Program-made: the position numbers and the translations under genes | Source: BTRG01 sp036986275 | Lineage (GTDB): Bacteria; Pseudomonadota; Gammaproteobacteria; Acidiferrobacterales; SZUA-150 | NCBI GenBank assembly: GCA_036986275.1 | Contig: BTRG01000060.1 | Coordinates: 1-14,085, forward strand | Direction: 5' to 3' | Length of the DNA stretch: 14,085 bases | Part shown: positions 1 to 7,383 of the stretch, one piece after another | How positions within the stretch are numbered: position 1 is the first letter of the stretch | Layout of the letters: each line of letters starts with the position of its first letter | Notes under the pieces: model-generated | The model's database searches: none | Seen by the model: the letters and a program-made list of their open reading frames with translations, nothing else | Told to the model about the DNA's origin: nothing

Positions 1-12
1 GCAACTCACATC

Positions 13-86
13 TGGAGCGGGTGATGGGAATCGAACCCACGTATTCAGCTTGGAAGGCTGAAGTTCTACCATTGAACTACACCCGC
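13..86 (-). tRNA. tRNA-Gly (anticodon UCC)
   Basis: Read on the minus strand, this 74-nt segment folds as a complete cloverleaf. The acceptor stem GCGGGTG pairs with CACCCGC, the T-arm carries GGTTCGATTCC, and a seven-base loop CTTCCAA sits on the stem TCAGC/GCTGA with anticodon TCC, which reads GGA codons. The 3' TCCA (discriminator plus CCA) is encoded at 13-16. It lies 129 nt downstream of tRNA-Tyr in the same direction, the order of the gammaproteobacterial thrU-tyrU-glyT-thrT-tufB locus. tRNA-Thr and tuf are therefore expected just past the left edge, but that is inference because they are not in the window. Confidence 0.97.
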
Positions 87-215
87 ATGAAATCAGTTGC
101 GAGTTTCTAGGGGCTAGTTTCCAGGAATTGTCCACTAGAACCACACCCTCCCGCTATCAGCAATCCGTTACTTTTTTCCTAGACCCTAGCCACTCGTCCC
201 TCGCCACTTTTAGGG

Positions 216-300
216 TGGTGGAGGGGGGAGGATTCGAACCTCCGAAGGCGGAGCCGTCAGATTTACAGTCTGATCCCTTTGGCCACTCGGGAACCCCTCC
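216..300 (-). tRNA. tRNA-Tyr (anticodon GUA)
   Basis: This is an 85-nt class II tRNA on the minus strand with a long variable arm (CGGCTCCGCCTTCGG region), as expected for bacterial tRNA-Tyr. The acceptor stem GGAGGGG pairs with CCCCTCC, the anticodon stem-loop is TCAGA-CTGTAAA-TCTGA with anticodon GTA, and the T-arm holds GGTTCGAATCC. ACCA is encoded at 216-219. It is the first gene of the transcript, starting about 10 nt after the predicted transcription start. The 129-nt spacer to tRNA-Gly (87-215) shows no further gene. Confidence 0.97.
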
Positions 301-316
301 AAAAAGTAAGCCGCGC

Positions 317-345
317 ATTTTGATGAAGGAACCCTCAGATGTCAA
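317..345 (-). promoter_or_regulatory. sigma70 promoter of the tRNA-Tyr/Gly operon
   Basis: On the minus strand a perfect -35 hexamer TTGACA (345-340) is followed by a 17-bp spacer and the -10 hexamer CAAAAT (322-317, four of six matches). The bases just after the -10 are GCGCGGC, a G/C-rich discriminator typical of stable-RNA promoters under ppGpp/DksA control. The expected start is near 310, leaving a leader of about 10 nt. Stringent control is inferred from the discriminator only. Confidence 0.75.
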
Positions 346-618
346 TAAAAAACGTGCTCAAGCCTTTATAATCGAACATTGTTCACAGGCAGAGCGTACC
401 ACGACAAACGCGTATGCTAGCGCTGTTTTGACCGGGGATGTACAACGAATACGGCCCCAAGCCATGCCACGGCAAACAGCGCATCAAGTTGGGCAGATGA
501 GGCAAATACGCTATATTCGCCACCCGCCCCGGAATGCCCGTGAATTGGGTGACAATTCCCCGAATGAACGCAATCAACGGCACCGGGACAATGGAATAAC
601 AATAAGATGTGACAAGTA
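346..618. other. intergenic region between the divergent tRNA operon and transporter gene
   Basis: I see no credible gene here. The open frames that cross it either run through the tRNAs or have no protein-like composition. It should hold the promoters of both divergent units: the tRNA promoter lies just to its left and the best plus-strand candidate is at 489-517. An isolated TATAAT at 367-372 has no -35 partner. The part just before the transporter contains a short inverted repeat, GAATT...AATTC, around 542-557. Confidence 0.6.
489..517 (+). promoter_or_regulatory. candidate sigma70 promoter of the SulP transporter gene
   Basis: TTGGGC (489-494) and TATATT (512-517) are separated by exactly 17 bp. 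The -10 matches five of six consensus bases and the -35 three of six. The expected start is near 524, giving a leader of about 95 nt before the ATG at 619. This is the best plus-strand promoter-like pair between the divergent units, but it is weak evidence on its own. Confidence 0.35.
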
Positions 619-2301
619 ATGAAGACCTTCATACACGGCCTGCACTTTAATAATATACGCGGCGACATTTATGGCGGCCTGACAGCAGCGGTTGTAGCCC
701 TGCCATTGGCGCTGGCCTTTGGCGTATCCTCCGGCGCCGGTCCCATAGCCGGTGTTTATGGTGCCATTTTTGTCGGCTTCTTTGCTGCCCTGTTTGGGGG
801 TACCCCTGCCCAGGTTTCCGGCCCCACTGGCCCCATGACCGTGGTCATGGCCGCCATCTTCACCCAATTTACGGCCATGTTCCCGGACGATCCCGCCGCA
901 GGTGCGGCCATTGCCTTTACCGTGGTTATGCTGGGTGGTCTGTTTCAGATCCTGTTTGGCATCTTCAAGATCGGTAAATATATCGCTCTGGTACCACACC
1001 CAGTGACCTCAGGCTTTATGAGCGGCATCGGGGTTATCATTATATTGTTGCAACTGGGCCCCTTTTTGGGTCATGTCTCACCCGGTGACCCCTTAGCGGC
1101 GACCCAGGCCTTACCGAATTTTCTGTCCCATCCCGTTAGTGATGCACTGATACTGGGCCTACTGACGCTGGCCATCGTCTACTTACTGCCGGTAAAGATA
1201 AACAAGATCCTGCCATCACCCTTGGTCGCCCTGTTTGTGGGCACCGCCGCCTTGCTGATATTTTTTCCTGAAGGCCAGGCCACTGTGCTGGGCGATGTAC
1301 CCTCGGGCCTGCCTGACCCAAAAATGCCTACTTTCACACTGCCTTTGCTGGCAGAAATGGGTAAGGCCGCTCTGGTGTTGGCACTTCTGGGCACGATAGA
1401 TTCTCTCCTGACCTCGCTGGTGGCCGACAACATCACCCGCACGCATCATGAGTCGGATCGTGAACTCATCGGCCAGGGCATAGGCAATATGGTGGCCGGT
1501 CTGTTCGGGGGTCTGCCAGGCGCCGGCGCCACCATGCGTACTGTGGTCAACGTACATGCAGGTGGCAAGACCCCCATCTCCGGCGCCTTACATGCATTGG
1601 TCCTGTTGAGCATCATTCTGGGTGCTGGAGGGTTGGCCAAACATATCCCCCATGCCGTACTGGCCGGCATCCTGATCAAAGTCGGTACCGATATCATTGA
1701 TTGGGATTACTTGAAACGCCTGCGCAGCGCCCCCAAGGCAGGGGTCCTTATCATGCTGTCGGTATTTTTTATTACGGTCTTTGTTGACCTGATCACTGCC
1801 GTGGCCGTGGGCATGGTCATGGCCAGTTTCCTTTTCCTGCAACGTATGACGGATTTGCAGCTGGCCAGCATCACCGCCATTACTGAGCCGAAAGACGAGG
1901 CCGCACTGACGGAAACCGAAGCCGCCATACTGGCGGAATCTGGAGGGCGCATCCTGCTCTACCATATGGGGGGGCCCTTAAGCTTTGGTGCCGCCAAGGG
2001 CATGGTGAGACGCCTAGCAAAATTCAAGGACTATGATGTATTGATCCTGGATATGAGTAATGTGTCCTCTATTGATTTCACTTCATGCCAGGCCATACGG
2101 GACATGATTCTGGACACCCTGGACCAGCAACGCCAGGTTTTCCTGGTGGGCGCCCAGCGCAGAGTCATGGATTTCATGGCTCGCCAGGGTGTTAAACAAC
2201 TTGTCCGGGAAGAAAATATTCTGGATCAGCGTCAGGCAGCCCTGCGTGAAGCTGCCGGGGCCATCAATTTAGACCCGAGAACCTGCAAAGACACGGGTTA
2301 A
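619..2301 (+). CDS. SulP-family anion transporter, BicA-like (probable bicarbonate or sulfate uptake)
   Basis: This is a 560-residue inner-membrane transporter of the SulP/SLC26 family: a hydrophobic core at about 15-410, then a cytoplasmic STAS domain at about 443-550. The N-terminus (RGDIYGGLTAAVVALPLALAFGV, then GGTPAQVSGPTGPMTVVM) closely follows my recollection of cyanobacterial BicA, a sodium-dependent bicarbonate importer. The residues described as lining the BicA Na+/substrate site appear conserved: T70 (BicA T69), D261 and T265 (D258, T262) and A304 (A301). The STAS domain keeps DMSNVSSIDFTSC (479-490). The ATG is preceded by an in-frame TGA at 610-612, and no strong Shine-Dalgarno sequence is visible. 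The gene diverges from the tRNA operon and appears monocistronic. The family is certain. Bicarbonate rather than sulfate as substrate is inference, though it would suit an autotroph. Confidence 0.93.
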   Translation: MKTFIHGLHFNNIRGDIYGGLTAAVVALPLALAFGVSSGAGPIAGVYGAIFVGFFAALFGGTPAQVSGPTGPMTVVMAAIFTQFTAMFPDDPAAGAAIAFTVVMLGGLFQILFGIFKIGKYIALVPHPVTSGFMSGIGVIIILLQLGPFLGHVSPGDPLAATQALPNFLSHPVSDALILGLLTLAIVYLLPVKINKILPSPLVALFVGTAALLIFFPEGQATVLGDVPSGLPDPKMPTFTLPLLAEMGKAALVLALLGTIDSLLTSLVADNITRTHHESDRELIGQGIGNMVAGLFGGLPGAGATMRTVVNVHAGGKTPISGALHALVLLSIILGAGGLAKHIPHAVLAGILIKVGTDIIDWDYLKRLRSAPKAGVLIMLSVFFITVFVDLITAVAVGMVMASFLFLQRMTDLQLASITAITEPKDEAALTETEAAILAESGGRILLYHMGGPLSFGAAKGMVRRLAKFKDYDVLILDMSNVSSIDFTSCQAIRDMILDTLDQQRQVFLVGAQRRVMDFMARQGVKQLVREENILDQRQAALREAAGAINLDPRTCKDTG

Positions 2302-2427
2302 TCCTCGCTTGACGGGTCGATCGCACGGTCGGCCCACCCTCAGACCCTCCTGCCGTACTATGTAACCCCTGCAATGGAGTAGAACCTATTAACTTTTATA
2401 TCTTATTGATTATTAAATAATATTTTT

Positions 2428-2446
2428 GCTGGCATGTATTGTGCAA
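2428..2446 (+). promoter_or_regulatory. candidate sigma54 (RpoN) promoter of the GGDEF/EAL gene
   Basis: The sequence CTGGCATGTATTGTGCAA (2429-2446) fits the sigma54 pattern TGGCACG-N4-TTGCA. The -24 element TGGCATG matches six of seven bases and the -12 element GTGCA four of five. The invariant GG (2431-2432) and GC (2443-2444) are exactly 10 nt apart. Transcription would start near 2456, about 55 nt before the GTG codon at 2511. The upstream flank is A/T-rich (2391-2427). I see no clear activator repeat. A sigma70 alternative (TTGCTG 2426-2431, 16 bp, TATATT 2448-2453) overlaps it and is weaker at the -35. Confidence 0.5.
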
Positions 2447-2500
2447 CTATATTAAGGAATAGTTGGAGGGTCAGGCAATCGGACCCACATGACCGCAAAA

Positions 2501-2516
2501 CAGCACCAGCGTGCTG
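2501..2516 (+). repeat. short hairpin overlapping the GGDEF/EAL start codon
   Basis: CAGCAC (2501-2506) and GTGCTG (2511-2516) are perfect inverted arms around a 4-nt loop. The 3' arm includes the GTG codon at 2511 and ends three bases before the alternative ATG at 2520. A hairpin here could limit ribosome access. It is short and could be chance. Confidence 0.35.
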
Positions 2517-5129
2517 GTAATGCAAGGGGGTAATATCACCGGTCCGAACTCACAATCACTGCCTGTACTGCTGATAGAAAGCGCGGCAACCACACGTCAT
2601 ACCGTCCACAAGCTCCTTGCTGCCGGGGGCTTCCGTATCGCCCTGGCCAACGGCTATGCCGACGGTCTGACAAAACTCCAGAGCCTCACCAGACAGCAGG
2701 GTATAGGGGCGGTCGTAGTGGGATTTTCCGCCAGCTATAGCCACGAAGAGACGGAACTCCTGAATCAGCTCAAGCAACCTGAAATACAGGATGTGCCGGT
2801 ACTGATTCTCTGTCATGAAGTCAAACGGGAATTGTTTGAATGGGTGGCCCGTCGCGAACATACGGCATTGTTAAGCTGGGAGGATTGCAGCAAGAGCGCT
2901 GATTGCATACAACGATTACAAAGGAACAAAAAGAAACCCCCCCTCCCGGTTGAGCCCTCCGAAAATGCCGTGCGCATACTCTTCGTGGACGACTCACGTA
3001 CGGCACAGCTCAAATTCTGCCGCTTACTGAGGAAACAAGGCTATGAGGTGGACGTGGCCGGTAATTGTGCCGAGGCCATGATCAAGGCTAAACACGCGCA
3101 ATACGATATCGCCATCATCGACTACTTCATGCCACATGAAAACGGTGATGTGCTCTGTCGACGTCTACGTGAAGACCCGCAAACGGCAAACATCACCACC
3201 GCCGTCATTACCGGCACATATCTGGAAGACCTCATTAAGGACACACTGGCCGCGGGCGCCGTGGAATGCATGTTTAAAAACGAGGCCAATGAATTATTCC
3301 TGGCGCGTGTGGCGGCTATGGCGCGTACGGTCAGAATCAACCAGTCCATCGAATCCGAACACACACGTCTGGCCAGTATTCTTGGCTCGGTAGGTGAAGG
3401 TGTATATGGTGTTACACAACAGGGAGAGATCACCTTTATGAACCCGGCCGCGCGCAACATGCTGGGGTTGAAAGATGACACGCAAGTCATTGGCCGACGG
3501 GCACACGATCTGTTTCATTATGCCGATGAGCGCGGCAAACCTAACCCGCTACAACACTGTGCTTTGCAGCACGCCTATGAAACCGGTGAAGAGTTACGCG
3601 ACTGGCAAACACATTTCTGGCATTTTGACGAAAAGGCCCTGCCGGTTGAATGCACCGTCCGGCCGCTGAGGGCTCAGAACAAACTGGAAGGTACAGTAGT
3701 CGCCTTCCGTGATATTGCCGAACGCAAACGCCTGGAAGATGAATTGATATGGCAGGCAAATCACGACACACTGACAAAACTACACAATCGCCGTTACTTT
3801 GAACACTATCTTGGGAACGAGGTAGCCCGTATCCAGCGCAGCAATGAAAGCAGCGCCCTGCTGTATATTGACCTGGATCGCTTCAAGTATATTAACGATA
3901 CCGCCGGCCATACCGCCGGCGATCAACTGCTTATTGAGATCAGCAAGCAACTCAAGACCCGCTTGCGTGATACCGATTTGCTTGCACGTCTGGGTGGCGA
4001 TGAATTTGCCATTATCATGCGCAACACCAACACAGAAAATATCCAGGGCGCATCAGAGGCCTTTAGAGAAGTGCTGGAACAATACAGTTTTGCTTATGAA
4101 AGCAAGCAGTATCAGGTTAATGGCAGTATCGGCGTCGCACTAATTGATAGAGACACCACCTCCGCCGGCGATGTACTGGCTAATGCTGATATTGCCTGTC
4201 ACATCGCCAAGAGTCGGGGCCGCAACCAGACCCACCTCTATCAGCCTGAAAATGATGAAAAGGTCGTAATGAATCTCGATCTGGGATGGTCGGAACGCCT
4301 ACAATCCGCGTTAAAACAAGACAGCTTCCAATTGCTGTTTCAGCCCATTATTCCTGTTCGTAACCTGGACACCGAATGTCTCCCGGTGGGGGATGGGGAA
4401 ATCTGGCAGGAATACAACAAGGAATTTGAAACCTACGGTACACACTACGAGGTTCTGCTAAGACTAGTGAGCAAATCAGGCGAACTCATATCACCGAATG
4501 CCTTTCTGCCTACCGCGGAACGCTTTGGCATCATGCCCCAACTTGATATTTGGGTCTTGAAAAATGCCCTGAAAAAACTTGCCGATCTACACCGCCAGGG
4601 ACAGCGCACGCACTTCACGGTCAATATCTCGGGCGAAACCATGGAACCGGAACGGCTGATACAAACACTCACGTCATTATTGGATGAATACAACCTGGAT
4701 GCCTCCTTCCTGACCCTGGAGATTACCGAATCCAGTGCCATAGAAAACCTGGATGCCGCCAAGGCATTAATGAATGAACTACGCATACGGGGTTGCCGCT
4801 TTGCCCTGGATGATTTTGGTAGTGGCTTCAGTTCTTTTAACCATCTCAAGCACTTGCCCGTGGATTACGTGAAAATAGATGGTCAGTTTGTGCGTGGTAT
4901 GGCACAGGACCCCACTGATCGGGCGATTGTGGCCTCCATCAACGAGATCGCCCATTCTTTTGGCAAGCAAACCATCGCCGAATTTGTGGAAAATCCGGAA
5001 ATTCTGAACCAGCTCAAAAAATACGGTGTCGATTATGCGCAGGGTTATTACATCTCTCCCCCATTACGCGACCTGACACCCTCCAAGCTTGCCACGATAC
5101 ACAAGATTCACTCACTCCTGTCCTCCTGA
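2511..5129 (+). CDS. REC-REC-PAS-GGDEF-EAL cyclic-di-GMP signalling protein
   Basis: An 872-residue cytoplasmic modular protein that should make and/or degrade c-di-GMP. In order: a degenerate receiver at about 18-136 (no phospho-acceptor Asp; G71 where it is expected); a canonical receiver at about 154-275 with D160/D161, phospho-site D204, T234 and K256; a PAS domain at about 283-405; a GGDEF domain at about 410-580 with intact G495-G-D-E-F499 and an inhibitory RxxD site R486-D489; and an EAL domain at about 595-860. EAL catalytic and metal residues are present: E647 (written EVL), N705, E737, D767/D768, K788, E824 and Q844. About 20 extra residues lie between QPI (611-613) and EVLLR. Both activities look intact. 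No membrane segment is visible, so input is probably phosphorylation by an unseen kinase. Either GTG 2511 or ATG 2520 may start it; neither has a good Shine-Dalgarno. Confidence 0.93.
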   Translation: MLVMQGGNITGPNSQSLPVLLIESAATTRHTVHKLLAAGGFRIALANGYADGLTKLQSLTRQQGIGAVVVGFSASYSHEETELLNQLKQPEIQDVPVLILCHEVKRELFEWVARREHTALLSWEDCSKSADCIQRLQRNKKKPPLPVEPSENAVRILFVDDSRTAQLKFCRLLRKQGYEVDVAGNCAEAMIKAKHAQYDIAIIDYFMPHENGDVLCRRLREDPQTANITTAVITGTYLEDLIKDTLAAGAVECMFKNEANELFLARVAAMARTVRINQSIESEHTRLASILGSVGEGVYGVTQQGEITFMNPAARNMLGLKDDTQVIGRRAHDLFHYADERGKPNPLQHCALQHAYETGEELRDWQTHFWHFDEKALPVECTVRPLRAQNKLEGTVVAFRDIAERKRLEDELIWQANHDTLTKLHNRRYFEHYLGNEVARIQRSNESSALLYIDLDRFKYINDTAGHTAGDQLLIEISKQLKTRLRDTDLLARLGGDEFAIIMRNTNTENIQGASEAFREVLEQYSFAYESKQYQVNGSIGVALIDRDTTSAGDVLANADIACHIAKSRGRNQTHLYQPENDEKVVMNLDLGWSERLQSALKQDSFQLLFQPIIPVRNLDTECLPVGDGEIWQEYNKEFETYGTHYEVLLRLVSKSGELISPNAFLPTAERFGIMPQLDIWVLKNALKKLADLHRQGQRTHFTVNISGETMEPERLIQTLTSLLDEYNLDASFLTLEITESSAIENLDAAKALMNELRIRGCRFALDDFGSGFSSFNHLKHLPVDYVKIDGQFVRGMAQDPTDRAIVASINEIAHSFGKQTIAEFVENPEILNQLKKYGVDYAQGYYISPPLRDLTPSKLATIHKIHSLLSS

Positions 5130-5277
5130 ATGCCAGTCAGTAAAATTTGACTGCGATCAAGGACAATGCTCCTGGATACGTGCACACTTATGTTGCGCGG
5201 TAGATTACAAACAGAAGTCCGGATATTCCGAGAAACAGGATAGCGCAAGAGTAAACCTTATTCTATGGAGGTGTGTC

Positions 5278-5745
5278 ATGGCCACTCAAGTCCCTCTCAA
5301 GAAATCAGGAAAGTCAGAACTTCGCCCACAGGGTATGCTCGCGGAGATGGAGCAATGGGCTGAAGGTTTCTTTCCGCAAAATTTGTTCAAACCTTTGCAT
5401 CTGGAACGGCCACTTTTGCGTGAAGCCATACCTCAAGTGGACCTGATAGACAAGGATGACAAGATCATTGTGCGCGCCGCTGTGCCGGGGTTCACCAAAG
5501 ATAACCTCGAAGTCTCGGCTACTGATAATACAGTCACCATCCGTGGCTCCAGTAGCGAAGAGCAAGAGGAAACCGGTGAATACTACCGACATGAAATCCA
5601 CACAGCGGACTTCATGCGCACAGTGAGGTTGCCTTCTTATGTGGATGATGAACAAGCCAAGGCAACCTTCAAAAAGGGCATGCTGGAAATAGTACTGCCC
5701 AAAGTGGAGAACGCCAAGCGTCATACGCTTGAAATTTCGGGCTAG
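5278..5745 (+). CDS. Hsp20-family small heat-shock protein (alpha-crystallin domain)
   Basis: A 155-residue ATP-independent holdase chaperone that binds unfolding proteins in the cytoplasm. An alpha-crystallin domain spans about 50-142, opening PQVDLIDKDDKIIVRAAVPG and closing with FKKGMLEIVLPK, which holds the family's G-x-L motif at 134-136. The tail carries LEI (151-153), the I/V-x-I/V-type oligomerisation motif. The ATG at 5278 is chosen because GGAGG (5267-5271) sits 6 nt upstream. The open frame extends back to 5089 inside the previous gene, but that extension has no family resemblance. The 148-nt gap after the GGDEF/EAL stop probably holds its own promoter, but I see no convincing sigma32 site. 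A strong terminator follows 18 nt after the stop. Confidence 0.95.
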   Translation: MATQVPLKKSGKSELRPQGMLAEMEQWAEGFFPQNLFKPLHLERPLLREAIPQVDLIDKDDKIIVRAAVPGFTKDNLEVSATDNTVTIRGSSSEEQEETGEYYRHEIHTADFMRTVRLPSYVDDEQAKATFKKGMLEIVLPKVENAKRHTLEISG

Positions 5746-5763
5746 CGCCTGGGTTCACCACGG

Positions 5764-5792
5764 AAAAGCCCGGCATAGCCGGGCTTTTCTTT
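5764..5792 (+). terminator. intrinsic terminator between convergent genes
   Basis: A perfect 11-bp stem, AAAAGCCCGGC (5764-5774) with GCCGGGCTTTT (5778-5788), encloses a 3-nt ATA loop and continues into CTTT. It closes the Hsp20 transcript. The symmetric A/T ends of the stem also give a short U run on the minus strand, so it probably stops the convergent TPR gene too, whose stop codon (5793-5791) lies within it. Confidence 0.93.
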
Positions 5793-7182
5793 ATCCCTGG
5801 AAACTCTCACATTTCTTAACATTGCGGTAAGCTGTCAGTGCTGTCTGGGTCCACTGTAATTTCTTTGACTTGCAACTTCGAGTAGCGCAATGCTTCAGGT
5901 ATTCACCTGCTGACCATATCAGTTTACAATCTTTGTTATACCAAAAAGCCTTTGTCAAGTAGTATAAGGCCTTACCGGATCTTGAACCCAGTTGTATAGC
6001 TTGCTCTAGGTGTATTGCCGCCTTGGCATAGTCTTTTCTATGCTTGTAATATATATACCCGAGATATTTATGGGCGCTGTAGCTGAAGCCACCAAATCTC
6101 AAGGAACCCTCCAGGTCTTTAATGGCTGATTCATAGCGTCTTTCGCGGTAATGTATCCGGCCCCTCACTCTTAGTGCCTTGGGGTTATTTCCATCCAACA
6201 ATATTGCCTCATCGGCATTCGCCAGAGCGCGTCTAAAATCCTTTAGCGCATAATAAGCAACTGCACGATCCGCCAGTATTCTTGGTCTGAGTGGACCCAC
6301 ATGTAGAGCCTGCGTATAATCTGCAATTGATTTTCGTTCATCATCTATACAATAGTTATACACATCCCCGCGATCTTCAAGATAAAGAGGGTTCGGATTT
6401 CTCCTGATAAGAGCATCAAGAATGGTAATGGATTTTTGACAATCTTGCTTGACAGAATCGGCTGCTGCGTACTCATCATAGCCTTCGAATATCTTTAAGT
6501 ATGGATTCTTCTTATATTGCTTGCGGATATCTTTTAATAATGATGTCAACATTCCAATTGAGCCACACCATTTCGGCTTCATGCTATGCAACAAAAGAGT
6601 ATATATAGATGACGATGCAGGTCTTGATGACAAGACCTTTTTTGCAATATAGTTAATCGATACAACATCACAATTCGAAGTGGCTACACTAATTACTCCA
6701 CTGTATGCAGGTATCGGCCTGTCATTAATCTCCAGAGCCCTCTTGAAACTTTTTACTGCCAGCGAGAAATAATCGGCCATACCCTTGAACTGATCATCCC
6801 AGGTTTCATCAGAGAACCGGCCACCACGCGCCAACCAACCGGAATGAAGGTAATAATACCCTAATGCGACATGGCTGGAATATGAATCCGGCTTTTTCGC
6901 TATCCACTTTTTTAATATTCTCTCCAATCCCGGATCTGAATTCTCAAAAGCCAGGAAGGCCTGATACAGTTCCCGCTCTTTTTCATAGCTTTTAAGGGAA
7001 GCCGTGGTGAGTGCAGTAAAAAATGATTCCAGTCTATCCAGTTTTCCTTGCTTGAGCAGGACAGTGATCGCCTTGCGGTCATACCCGGTCATATCGCCTG
7101 TAGAGGCAGAAACCGCGGCTACCGGGGTTTGAATAATCAAAATAACTACCATCCCTGTTATCAATATTCTGAGGCCTGCCAT
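5791..7182 (-). CDS. exported tetratricopeptide-repeat protein with DUF4034-like N-terminal region
   Basis: A 463-residue protein starting at ATG 7182 with a good ribosome binding site (AAGGAG, 8 nt from the ATG). Residues 1-26 look like a Sec signal peptide (R5, hydrophobic 6-17, cleavage after V-S-A26), so it is probably periplasmic. Residues about 33-240 (GYDRKAITVLLKQGK..., then KKWIAKKPDS and SGWLARG) resemble DUF4034 from memory. Residues about 265-400 hold three or four TPR-like units, such as RILADRAVAYYALKDFRRAL and ALRVRGRIHYRERRYESAI. TPR proteins act as protein-binding scaffolds; no partner or pathway can be named. The C-terminal part is Cys-rich (C419, C432, C437, C458). Codon choice is more A/T-rich than in the neighbouring aconitase. 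The gene stands alone between two terminators. Confidence 0.82.
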   Translation of the reverse strand: MAGLRILITGMVVILIIQTPVAAVSASTGDMTGYDRKAITVLLKQGKLDRLESFFTALTTASLKSYEKERELYQAFLAFENSDPGLERILKKWIAKKPDSYSSHVALGYYYLHSGWLARGGRFSDETWDDQFKGMADYFSLAVKSFKRALEINDRPIPAYSGVISVATSNCDVVSINYIAKKVLSSRPASSSIYTLLLHSMKPKWCGSIGMLTSLLKDIRKQYKKNPYLKIFEGYDEYAAADSVKQDCQKSITILDALIRRNPNPLYLEDRGDVYNYCIDDERKSIADYTQALHVGPLRPRILADRAVAYYALKDFRRALANADEAILLDGNNPKALRVRGRIHYRERRYESAIKDLEGSLRFGGFSYSAHKYLGYIYYKHRKDYAKAAIHLEQAIQLGSRSGKALYYLTKAFWYNKDCKLIWSAGEYLKHCATRSCKSKKLQWTQTALTAYRNVKKCESFQG

Positions 7183-7308
7183 GGCATCTCCTTTTTGTCA
7201 TTACAGTTAAAATACTAGCCTAATTGACGCATAAGTGGAATAACTATTGTCATCTTGCAGAAAATATGTATCACGACCATTGCAAACTGATTTGTATAAA
7301 AACAGCCG

Positions 7309-7336
7309 AAAAAAGGCCCGGGTTAAAACCCGGGCC
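7309..7336 (-). terminator. intrinsic terminator of the aconitase gene
   Basis: On the minus strand the palindrome GGCCCGGGTT-TT-AACCCGGGCC (7336-7315; practical stem 8 bp, loop 6 nt) is followed at once by TTTTTT (7314-7309). It lies 47 nt past the aconitase stop codon and separates that gene from the TPR gene. Confidence 0.93.
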
Positions 7337-7383
7337 TCCTGAGTCATTGCAGGAATAAAGAATGCGTCTAAGGCCAGCGGATA

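Noticed and set aside
367..372. Perfect TATAAT on the plus strand
   Set aside because: No -35-like hexamer lies 15-19 bp upstream, and the site is 247 bp before the transporter gene.
128..619. 163-codon plus-strand open frame running across tRNA-Tyr and the intergenic region
   Set aside because: It is antisense to a complete tRNA gene and has a low-complexity composition rich in Arg, Pro and Thr. It is a chance open frame.
5089..5277. N-terminal extension of the Hsp20 frame back into the GGDEF/EAL gene
   Set aside because: The extra residues are unlike any Hsp20 N-terminus, and a strong GGAGG site points to ATG 5278.
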